Under the pieces are notes generated by a model. The model worked only from the letters and a program-made list of their open reading frames with translations. It did no database searches and was not told where the DNA came from. Both the position numbers and the translations under genes were made by a program. Shown in pieces: positions 50,359 to 60,783 of a DNA stretch of 64,000 bases. The stretch is taken from positions 22,335,745 to 22,399,744 of the forward strand of contig NC_079898.1 in NCBI RefSeq assembly GCF_024868665.1. The letters are read 5' to 3'. This DNA is from Triplophysa rosa (Eukaryota; Chordata; Actinopteri; Cypriniformes; Nemacheilidae). Position 1 is the stretch's first letter; every line of letters begins with the position of its first letter.

Positions 50359-53300
50359 CTATGGAGTGAGAGACAGAAAATAAATATTACCAACATGCAA
50401 ATTATCATTTTACATACGTGTCTATGTTCTAATGGCAAGAGTGTTTTTAATGCATACAACTGAATGCAAGTAATTTGCGCAGTACGTATACTGCACTGGC
50501 TCTATCCAAAATGGCCCACACACGGCTGATTCATGTGTGGCCTACAAAAACAGACCGCAACTCCATAACAAACCAGAGGACATTTACAAACTCACAGCTC
50601 TGTATAAACGTCTGCAAATAAACCAGTGTGGTTGGTCACTTCACATGCCGGTCAGATAGTCTCTTTGTCTAAGTGGAAGTTTCCTCGTCAAAATTTGCTG
50701 CAATGTGGACCAGTCCAGACGTTATGCCCTCGGTCAGGAGTCTGCTGTAAAACTATTCACTGAATATCATCAGTTTGGCTGTTCTTTGACAGAGGGTGAC
50801 TGAAAACGAACATTGCATCACCTCATTTAGGAAGGAGTTGGATTTCTGTGCTTGGCAGCGCTGCAGGACAGACAGTCTAAAAACAGTTTTCAACTGATTC
50901 CAACCTAGGCAAACAAACACTTGGGCAGGTTTTGGCAATTTCTCCGTCTGGCTACTGTGAATCAATAGAGCAGAGGAGGACAGAATTACACCGAGCTGGA
51001 GTGAGCTGTTGGTCGCAATTCACAGCCTCACCACTAGATGCCGCTAATTTCATACACTGGACCTGTAAAAGGTCAAATTTTGCAACGCCTAATCATTCTG
51101 ATCTATATTTCAAGTGCACTGCCCAACTAGACCTAGTGCGCCACCTACCTATTTTAGTCATCACAGGTGTAAACTTACGAAATCATGTCATTAGATCGTG
51201 AACTTGCTAATGTCAATATTATTGGAATAAATAGTATCATATGCGAGTGGCTAAATAAAGAAGCGTAAATGAGCTCAAGCCTGCAAAGAGCTTTCCAAAT
51301 AAACCGAGTCAGTTGATACGTTGCTCTAATAGCCAAATGTCAATGTAGGTAATTCGGTAAAATTGGGAGCAGAAGTAGCCTAGTCAAAACAGCCAAAACA
51401 AAGAATAAGAACTTAAAAGTGGCAGTGCATGGACAGTCGTGATTGGGAATCTTCACCAAAATCCTCTCAACGTGTCCCAAAATGGGAGTATGAGGGCAAT
51501 ACAAAAAAACAAAGAGACACACCTTCAGTGATTACAAATAAGAACTGCTGGCAGATATTGTACAGGTGGGGAGAACCAAGTTTGCTCAATGTTCCTGCGG
51601 CTAATTCTTTCCTCCTCCTTTCACAGATTGGTTTCTGCAATGTTTTCATTCATTACTGTCATGTTCTGGCAATGCCCAGAGGCCTGTATATTTAACCACA
51701 CTAAAGCAATGGAAGCTGGTGGCAGAACATCTTCTGACTGACTGAACACATCACACACCTGACACATCACACCGTTTCAGGAATCTGGGGTTTCCCTCCA
51801 CAGTGGTATGTTGAGTAAGCATCCGGAATAATAAAAAGCATCAACAGTAGATGCCACGGTGTGATTGTGTCTGAAAATGTTCTGTACTTTATCAAAGCAA
51901 TGACAGCATAAAAACAATGTGCAATTATGTGTGGCCCAGCAGACAGGAAAAAAGATGTCGAGGGTCATGATAAAGATTTAGGGGCGACTCAACATTTCAT
52001 TAATCAGGAAACTTATGTTTTTTTGCGAAGACTACCATTTCCTTCTGAAAATGCTAAATCTACTTTCAATCAAAAGGAAATGTAATGATGAATTCGAGTT
52101 CCTCGGTAGACTAAATCTGGCCGGCAAGCAAGAAAGTAAACTTTATTTATAAAGCACTTTACAACCACTTAAGTGGAGCAAAGTGCTGTACAGAAAAATA
52201 AATAAATAAAAACTTTAAAAAACATGATACATAAATACATCACATACACTAAAACAATTAAAATGTCAACATCAAGTTTTAAAGGCCAAGAAGAAAAGAT
52301 GAGTTTTCAAAAGTGATTTGAATGAAGAAAGCGAAGAAGCCTGTCTAATAGACAGCGGCAAATCGTTCTTTAGGAGCTGCCACAGCAAAGGCACGGTCCC
52401 CTCTCAGCCAGGAAATCTGAGGTATATTTACACATAACATGCCAACGGTGTTAAAGCAAACAAGCAGATGTTTGTCACTCCATTAAAGTAATGCTTCATG
52501 CTCAGAACAGGTTGAGGAAGTTTTCACAGCTTCGGGCAGTTTCCAGTTTTTTCTTTCTAGTGAAACTTCTGTGAAGTTTACTCTATCTGTAAATGTGTGT
52601 GCGAGAGAGACTGATAGATAGAGAACGTGACACTATAGGAGAGGAAGAGATTTGTCCTATCAATGTGTTGAAATATTATATAGACTAGCCATACACACAC
52701 AAACAGACGCACAATCACACACACTCACGTACCACACAGAAGGAAAAGAAAAAAACAGCAGAACACTAAAGGCCGCGTCTGCCAGAAGATTATATAAGTT
52801 TAATCAGTATTTTCCTCATGGGCTTCAGAAATCCCCTGAGCAACTAGCCACAAACAAAGAGGTCTAAGAGTCAACCTGCTCGACAGAGAGAGCGGATTGC
52901 TTTCACCTCTTCGCTCAGAACAGAAAGTTCTCTCGACACCTTGGGCTGAACATTCAGTCTCGCTGACAGCGGCTGCCACTGCCATTCATGGTCAAACTAC
53001 TGCCCTGTGCCGCCGGAATAGACGGATAGTGTTCGACTAAAACAGATTAAGAGAAACCTGAAGCTCAGACAATCTGAACGTGGTGAACAAAGCCCAAAGA
53101 GACTCAAGTCAATCGAGACAAAAACCTATTTTCAACAAGAACGAAAACTATAACGATAGCTTATTAGCATCCAGAACAACGGACGATAACGTTACGTTTA
53201 TTCAAAGCTCACATGGTGCAATTTCACATTTTCAATGCACAAGCACTTCAAATTTTTTATCATTTATCAACTTTACAAAATTTGCTCTAACAGAAATGCA

Positions 53301-53602
53301 GACGGAATAGTTCCTCTGTGCTTTTACACTTGTGGTGTTGAGTCCACTAAAAAAAACCTTTCTTAATTTCTGAAATAGAAATGAATTTGCTGCCGCATTG
53401 CTTTATAACCATTTCCAGACAACGATTAACTCAACTCAACTCAACTTTATTTATATAGCGCTTTTACAATTTTCATTGTTACAAAGCAGCTGTACATGAG
53501 ACACATTGACTACAAGCAAAACAATCAAAGTTGTACCTGCAAAAACAAGAAAAGGTTGAAAACACAGAAGACAGACACACCCACCCACACACAAAACACT
53601 CC

Positions 53603-53643
53603 ACACGTATGCCTGAGTTATTTTATCGCTCAGGCATACGTGT
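53603..53643. repeat. perfect 15-bp hairpin
   Basis: ACACGTATGCCTGAG, an 11-nt spacer TTATTTTATCG, then the exact complement CTCAGGCATACGTGT. It is repeated unchanged at 63925-63965 in copy 2. Confidence 0.95.
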
Positions 53644-53678
53644 CAACATCTGTTTAAATGTTTTATTACGTGAACCGC

Positions 53679-54073
53679 AAGAACAAAGTTTGTGGCGACT
53701 GTATTTTAAAGGCTCTGGTAACTGCAACTGCAACAGTCTTCTTACAAACACCAGTTCAAACATGTTCACCTTCAATTCAACACCGCCAGCTCAGTAACAA
53801 AAACAAGCTTTATGAATATTTTATGAGATATAGAGTGGCATCAGATATAAAAAGTAAACTTTACTTACTTGTTGAGTGTGGTCTTGCGTCTCTCTCTGTT
53901 TTTGAACCGATGCAGGCACACTGCACAGTACTGTGCAGCGTCGAGCTTCTCGAGTCACTTCAGTAAGGAGCGTTTTGGTTGGTGGATCAAAAGCTCAACG
54001 CGATTGGCTGAACAGGCCATCCTTAAAAAAAGTTACGCTTGAATCTCACCGTGGCAGGACAGTCTCAAAAATA
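53679..54073. other. DNA between the repeat block and the LINE
   Basis: Right continuation of copy 1 up to the LINE start; its counterpart in copy 2 is beyond the window. No gene recognised. Confidence 0.6.
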
Positions 54074-54262
54074 CCGGGGGGATTTCCAAGATGGCGGAGT
54101 GAGCGGTTGAGTTTATGCAGGCTCTGATAAAAATAGCTTGAAAACGTCCTAGAATTGATAACGCTGACGAAGAAACCTACCAGTAGTATTTCAATTACAA
54201 CTACTTGAGTTTGTCTGTTTCACTTTGTAACGCTGCCTAAACAGATATTCTCCTTTTCCGTG

Positions 54263-55063
54263 ATGGCAAACTCCAATCAAGCAAAAAACGCTACCGGGCT
54301 AGTGGACCATGACTATAACTTAAATGCTCTCACAGAAGCATGTGATGAAGAAGAAATTGAGGCTATGATGATGGAAACTGCTAAAACAAGGTATGACCAT
54401 ACACCATTGCCCAGCCCGAATCCCAAGAAAGTACGAACAAAGTCGATAGACAAACTAAAGCAAACTGGTGAAAGAACAAATGAAGAAATATTCGATGCAA
54501 TTCAAACTCTAATTAAGAGATTTGATGACCAAGATCAACGACTGAAAATAATTGAAAAGACAATAGAGGAGAATGCACAAGCGGTTAAAGAAAACAAATA
54601 AGACATCGGCGAAGTGAAAAAAGAAATAGCGGACTTGAGAAAAGAGAACATCTCACTGAGACAACAGTGTTTGGAGCAGGCCAGGTACAAGAGGAGATGG
54701 GATCTTAGACTGATCGGCCTTCAGGAAAAAGAAAACGAAAACACAAGCGAATCGGTCATTGGGATTCTCACCCGGGTGATTCCGTGTTCAGTGGAGAAGC
54801 TTCGGCAGTCGGTGGATACAGTGCATCGTTTAGGAAAGAAAAATGACGCCGCTACAAACAAGTTACCCAGGCCAGTGATCATCCAGTTTGCAATGCGGAC
54901 AGTTCGAGACGAAGTGTGGAAAAAATCACGAGAGGCAAGAGTGGAAGATCGCGAAGCTCGTGCTTAGTTGTGGCCAAAAGTGCAAGAAGCCAGGAAAAAT
55001 GGGAAGAGAGCCTTTCTAAAAGAAGGCTATGCTCTTATTGATGGATTCAGAGTTGACCCGTGA
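54263..55063 (+). pseudogene. LINE ORF1 (nucleic-acid-binding protein) with two premature stops
   Basis: 267 codons in one frame from the ATG at 54263, interrupted by TAA at 54599-54601 and TAG at 54965-54967. The middle (residues ~80-150) is charged and heptad-like, a coiled coil (DQDQRLKIIEKTIEENAQ). After it come an RNA-recognition-like region (RRWDLRLIGLQE, VHRLGKK, RPVIIQFAMRTVRDEVWKK) and the usual fish-L1 ending LWPKVQEARKNGKRAFLKEG. Each stop is one base from a sense codon. Confidence 0.8.
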
Positions 55064-55297
55064 CTGAGGTTTTCAAGGTAACACGTAGTCTCCTGTTTAA
55101 GTGTGTGAGGTTTGCCGCATATCAGAGAATGGAAATAATCTGATTAAACGACTTTTTAAGGAAAAAAGGATGTTTAAACTAAAATTTATATTGTTCATGT
55201 AGCAGTCGGTATGGTTTTTGTAATTGAGTTATTAAGGACAAATTGTTCACTCCTGCGTAATAGCAAAAGTTGAGTGCGTACTGAAGTTACATAAATT

Positions 55298-58200
55298 ATG
55301 TCTGTTTCTTTTCTATCTTTGAATGTTACGGGGTTAAAAAACAGTGTTACGCATAAAGCCATTTTTTATTTTGCAAGGAACAAAAAGCGAACTTTGTTTT
55401 TTTACAAGAGACTCATTCTGCTTTGAATGATGAAAGATTTTGGGAAATTCAATGGGGTGATTTAGCCTTGTTTGCTCATGGATCTTCATAATCAGCCGGT
55501 ATGATGGTATTATTTAACAGATTTGAAGGCTCTGTAATTGTTCATAAAGGGGACACGGAAGGCCACTGGTTAATGATAGTAGTACAAATACATGACAAAT
55601 GTTATATTTTACTTTGTATTTATGGTTATAATAACAAAGTGGCTAATAGAGAAATGTTGGAGAAACTTGGTAATTTGATTAATGAGTGGAAAAAAAAGTA
55701 TAAAGCAGAAAATGTAATAATAGGGGGTGACTTTAATATAGTTCCTGATTCATGGCTAGATAGGAGACCTCAAAAAGGTACACATTCTGTGTATAATGAT
55801 ACTATATTGAATTTCTGTAAAAAAGTAAGTGTAATTGACTACTGGAGGGTTTCTAACCCAAACAATATTCAGCATACATGGTTTAACCCCTCAGGTAATG
55901 GACAATGTTCAAGATTAGATTATTGGCTTATTTCTTGCGAACTGTGTAAAATTGTCTCAGAATGTAAAATTTCAGCTGCCCCACTTACAGATCACAGTAT
56001 GGTTACTCTGTCCTTATCGGTAATTAAGAAACCTCAAATCTCTTCAAATATTTGGAAGTTTAATAATGACTTGTTAAAGAATGATAGATTTTATCAACAG
56101 GTGTTAGCTCTCATTGAGGAGATTGAAAAGATAGACATGACTTATTTAAATAAATGGGAATGGTTTAAATTTAAGGTCAAACAAATAGCAATTGATATAG
56201 GCAAAGTTTTATCAGTGAGGAGAAAACAGAAACAAAGAGAACTAATTGGGGAAATAAATTTAGTGACAGTAAATTCACAAGAATCACCTGAAAATTTTGA
56301 AAAATTACAGTTAATGCAATCTCAACTTGATGAACTGTATTCAGAAAAAGCAAACGGAGCTTATATCCGTTCAAGAGCATGGTGGATTGAAAAAGGAGAA
56401 AAAAGTTCATCATATTTTTCGGCCTTGAAAAACAAAGACTAAAGACAAACAAAGAAGAACATTTTGAAGCTAAAGATTAATGATACTATAACGGATAATC
56501 AAAAAGTAATTCAGGATGAAATTTTGCTTTTCTATAGTAACCTTTATAAATCAAATTATAAGAAAGCTGACTGTGATTCTTTATTTATGAATATAAGAGA
56601 AAAAATACATAAACTGAATGAGGAAGACAAACACTTACTTGAGGATGAGTTGACTTTAGAGGAAATTGATGTAGCTCTAAAACAAATGAATAACGGTAAA
56701 TCACCAGGAATAGATGGTTTAACTACAGAATTTTTAAAACATTTTTGGAAAGATATTCAGAAATTGTTATATAATGCTTTTTTAGAATGCATTCAGAAAG
56801 GAAGCTTATCACCTACTATAAGAACAGGATTAATAACCTTGCTACCAAACCCAAAAAACAACTGATGTCATTAGATAATTGGAGACCAATAACTCTGTTA
56901 TGTTCAGATTATAAATTACTTGCCCTAGTGTATGCTAACCGTCTTAAATTTATACTTGGGAAACTTGTAGAGGAGTATCAATCAGCATTCATTAAGGGAA
57001 GATACATTCAAAATCATATCAGATTAATCCTGGATATGATTGACTATCAATCATTGATACAATCAGAAAACCTTATTTTATTTATAGATTTTTTTTAAAG
57101 CATTCCATACAGTGGAACATGAATTTATAATTACGACGTTAAAAATGTTTGGTTTTGGGGAAAGGTTTTGCAAGGTTATCAAAATGTTTTATAACAACAT
57201 TTATAGTTATATATCTCTTAATCCAGGTATGACTCCTAGAATTGAGATTTTGCGTGGAATTAGACAAGGTTGTCCAATCTCTCTGTAGCAAATGTAGAGT
57301 CGTGGGCAAGGAAGAGGACGAGGTTAGCGTGACAGACACTGGCTTTTATTCACATTACACACAAACTTATAGTTACTCAACACAAAATACGACAGACGCT
57401 TCCACAGCGTTCCAAGCCTCTCCCCGTCCGGGTTAAAATCCTCTGAAGTCTCGGCTTCCTGGGTTAGATCCTCTCTGCAACCATCCGTGTGTCTCTCTCT
57501 TGTGTATGCGGCTTTCCTCCTTTTATCCGCTCTCTCCGCGTCCTTACTGGAATTAGATACAGGTGTTGATCGTTTGCACGTGTCCCATTTACTCACAGCT
57601 GGTCTCCCGGCTCTCTCTCCCGTTGCATACCTCGCTAGACCACGCCCCCCTTGCCACGCTCTCCAAAACTGTTTATTTTATGCACTCAAATGTTATCTTA
57701 TTTATTTGTCAACCATCCCCAATTAAAGGGAATAACCATTTCTGATTATGAGTATCGAATTAGTCAATTTGCGGATGACACAGTAATATTTTTAAAAGAT
57801 AAATCCATAGTCAAGAAAGCCCTAAACACTATTTCATTTTTTCTACAGCATCAGGCCTATGTTTAAATTTAAAAAAAATATGAACTCTTTCCCCTATATT
57901 TATGTAATGAAGAAATTATAGAATCCATTCCTGTTAAATCTGAAGTGAAATACGTAGGGGTAGTATTGTCCAAAGAATTACATATGAGAGAACAGAGAGA
58001 ATTGACAGTATGAAAAAATCTTTAAATCATTGGTTTATGAGAGATCTGTCTATTATGGGCAGAATTCTCCTGACTAAAGCAGAAGGCCTATCTAAACTAA
58101 TTTACCCATGTTACTCCTTTTATGTTTCTCCTCAACTGATAAAAAAGGTCAAGTCTATTATGTTTAGTTTTATATGGAAAAACAAAACTCATTATGTTAA

Positions 58201-58964
58201 AAATTCTCAAATGATTAAAGAATATGAAAATGGAGGTCTGAAAGCCTCTGAATTTGAATCAACGGTTGGAGTACTTAAACTGAAATGGATCAAAACCTAT
58301 TTAACACAGCCTTATTCAATGTGGTTTCATATACCAAAATGTATATTCAAGATAGTCGGAGGGTTAGACTTTTTGCTGAAATGCGACTTTGAGATTTCCA
58401 AATTGCCATTTAAGCTTTCAAAATTCCACAAACAAATTTTGTATTATTGGAAAATAATATCCACCCCAAATTTCACACCGCACAATTCTACCTTGTGGAA
58501 TAACAGAGCCATTACAATAAATAGAAAGACAGTATTTAAACAAGAGTGGTATGAAAAAAGTATTATATGTTCTAGATTTGTTGATGGAGCTGGTCAATTT
58601 ATTCAACATGATTCATTCATGGAGAAACTTAAGATAAAATTTCCTTTAATGAATTTAATACTATGTGTAAAGCTCATCCCTCCTTCTTTAAAACAATTAA
58701 TACAAAACACCCTCATATATTCAAATATATCTGTTAGACTGCCTGAGTTGAAAATTGGAGGAATACATATTGGGGACAAAAATTGTAAGAACAATAGTAG
58801 GGAAAGTATTAAAAAGTAAGCTATTTACAGACTTCAATACACCATGTTGATAATGAAGTTTTTAAAAATAAGTTTTGTAATTATCTTAAATGGCCAATTA
58901 TACCTAAAATAAAGGATATGCAGTTTAGAATTATTAACAATGTTTATCGACTGCTGAAATTATA
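55298..58964 (+). pseudogene. LINE ORF2 (endonuclease and reverse transcriptase), disrupted
   Basis: APE-type endonuclease motifs: LNVTGLKN, QETHSAL, GGDFNIV, RLDYWLIS and TDHSMV. Reverse transcriptase: NGKSPGIDGLTTEF, RPITLLCSDYKLLA, EYQSAFIKGRYIQNHI, LFIDFF, RQGCPIS, then after the insertion FADDTVIFL, the catalytic box. The C-terminal part has ILLTKAEGLSKLIYPCYSFY and WKNKTHYVKN as in Tx1/L1 elements. Lesions seen: a frameshift near 55400, TAA near 55489, TAA at ~56440, a frameshift near 56860, an extra T in the T-run at ~57090, the 375-bp insertion at 57284, and a shift near 57865. The C-terminus is cut off by the N. Confidence 0.85.
57284..57658 (-). mobile_element. 375-bp insertion in the LINE reverse transcriptase
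   Basis: Flanked by a 5-bp duplication CTCTC (57279-57283 and 57659-57663); removing it together with one CTCTC rejoins the ORF2 frame across CPIS. Read on the minus strand it begins CGTGGCAAGG, carries AATAAAAGCC near its far end and finishes CATTTGCTACA. It looks like a solo LTR or a small TIR element; the family is not recognised. Confidence 0.7.
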
Positions 58965-58965
58965 N
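58965..58965. other. single unknown base (N) at a probable contig join
   Basis: The only N in the window. LINE ORF2 sequence stops on its left and copy 2 of the direct repeat starts within 9 bp on its right. Confidence 0.9.
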
Positions 58966-58998
58966 GAGTTGAGTAATGCCGAATGTTCTTTCACTTAC

Positions 58999-59076
58999 AG
59001 CATAACACCAGCGACCCAACAGGTAATATGACACAGGATCCTCGGGTTTTAGCTCAATTGCTTTATCCAGATGATC
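58999..59076 (-). CDS. rmdn2: rmdn2-like exon B, second copy
   Basis: Identical to 49664-49741. The exon C that should follow downstream is missing, because the copy stops at the N and the LINE. Confidence 0.7.
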
Positions 59077-59603
59077 CTTGAGAGAAACAGAGAGAGAGAG
59101 ACAGAAAACGTTGAGACGAAGATAATTTATTTCTCAACTTGTCTTTTGCTGATCTGTACAAACCCACCACACACGTCTGTTCACCTTTTCTCGCTCTCGT
59201 GCTGTTACCTGCAAGTGTTCTGCAGATGTGTATGGCGTTTGCCAAAGATATAATGCTATGTGTATCAGAAATAATCTGCTCTTATGAAATGTGCACGTGT
59301 GTGTGTGTGTGTGCGTGGTACCCTCATTCTATTTCCTCTGATAAGAGACCCTATGTCTCACAGAAGCCTGGCGCTTCAACTCACATCAACATTCAATCAT
59401 TTAGACCTCAGGCAGAGATTATCTCAGCACTGTAAAATCATTCCCAGGTTTTAAAACGCCTGCATGTGAAGTGCAAAACTCCAAGAGTCACATCTGTCAG
59501 ACAATTATTAACTACTGTACCAAAGTGTCCAAGGGATTGTAACCGGTCTCTTTTATTTCCAAAACTTAAAATAAAACATTACTGTATTCAAATCAATACC
59601 CAC

Positions 59604-59679
59604 CTTAAAAAGATGGCCATTTTTTATCTTATTCCTGGTAGTCTCATATTCTGCCGTTAGGCCACAGAGTATAGCATAC
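59604..59679 (-). CDS. rmdn2: rmdn2-like exon A, second copy
   Basis: Identical to 50283-50358, including both splice sites. It is either the same exon from the other haplotype or a duplicated exon; see the findings on frame. Confidence 0.7.
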
Positions 59680-59805
59680 CTATGGAGTGAGAGACAGAAA
59701 ATAAATATTACCAACATGCAAATTATCATTTTACATACGTGTCTATGTTCTAATGGCAAGAGTGTTTTTAATGCATACAACTGAATGCAAGTAATTTGCG
59801 CAGTA

Positions 59806-60783
59806 AAATGTCTGCCAAACATGCTCAATTGATCTAAAAAAATGTTGGCATGAAGAGCATTTATTTCCCATTCATTACTTCTGTCCTATCAGATGAAACC
59901 AACAACCAAATGTCCCCACAAAGATGTAATACCAATAATATTTGACCCGTTCAGGACAGCTTTTAAAGGGATACTTCACCCAAAATATTAAAATTATGTC
60001 ATCATTTACTCACCCTCGAGTTGTGTGGAAAGATATTTGGAAGAATGCTTATAACCTGACAGATTTTGCTCCCTACTATAGTAGGAAAAATACAATGGTA
60101 GTCAAAAGTACCACAGAACTGTTTGCTGTCCTACATTCTTCAAAATGTCTTCTTTTGTGTTCAACAGAACAAAAAAATGATCAAGTATTCCTACTATGGG
60201 AGTCAATGGGGGGCAAGAACTGTTTGGTCACAAGCATTCTTCCAAATATCTTTCTCTGTGTTCATCAGAACAAAGAAATGTATACAGATTTGGAACAACT
60301 CGAAGGTGAGTAAAAGATGACAGAATTTTCAGTTTTGGGTGAAGTATCCCTTTAAATCTGAATGATGTTTATTTGAAAATGCAGAAAGGTTTGTGTTGAG
60401 GTTAGGGGAGAGAATATACCGTTTGTACAGTATAAAAGTCATACCTATGGAAAATCTCCATGAAACATAAAAACTCAAAATGTGGGTGTGCAATACGAGC
60501 GTGTGTAGCTTTCCGGGGCTGGCTGAGAGGTGGTCAAAGCTTTTCCACCATCGCCATGTAAATCCTGCGGGTGCTCAGCCAGGTACAAACACCTTTTATG
60601 TGTACGATCAGGGGTGAAGAGGTTAAATGACTGTCACAGGTGGTGGGAGGGGCTCTGCTTCTCTGCGTGCGATAGGGTGACAAAGCCTGTAGCTATAAGG
60701 AATTAACCTAAACAAGCCGAACAAGTCAGAGAGAAATGAAATACCACAACAGCCCGTGTTTCTTGATGGAAGGACTTACTGTA
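59806..60783. other. segment present only in copy 2
   Basis: Absent from copy 1 between CGCAGTA and CTGCACTGGC. It contains a full Angel-like element (59963-60355) plus ~570 bp of ordinary non-repetitive intron DNA, so deletion from copy 1 is likelier than a single insertion into copy 2. No rmdn2 exon was recognised in it. Confidence 0.8.
59963..60355. repeat. Angel-like element inside the copy-2-specific segment
   Basis: Left TTAAAGGGATACTTCACCC, right GGGTGAAGTATCCCTTTAA. Full-length (393 bp). It lies in the ~980-bp stretch that the first copy of the duplicated block lacks. Confidence 0.85.

Larger units (their letters stand above)
49639..53678. repeat. large direct repeat, copy 1
   Basis: About 4.0 kb that recurs at 58974-64000. 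It carries rmdn2-like exons B and A and the following upstream intron DNA, including a TTAAAGGTCC-family fragment (50997-51070), an L2-like tail (52138-52205: ACTTTATTTATAAAGCACTT), a reversed LINE-like tail (53430-53515) and a perfect hairpin (53603-53643). Relative to copy 2 it lacks ~980 bp at 50505 and 37 bp near 51181. No rmdn2 exon beyond A was found in it. Confidence 0.95.
54074..58964 (+). mobile_element. L1/Tx1-group LINE, 3' end missing
   Basis: Starts with GGGGGGATTTCCAAGATGGC, an L1-style 5' end, then has an ORF1 and an ORF2 with endonuclease and reverse transcriptase. It lies antisense to rmdn2. The element breaks off in the ORF2 C-terminal region at the N (58965), so the ORF2 end, 3' untranslated region, tail and target duplication are absent. 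A 375-bp insertion splits the reverse transcriptase. Several stops and frameshifts make it inactive as written. Confidence 0.88.
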
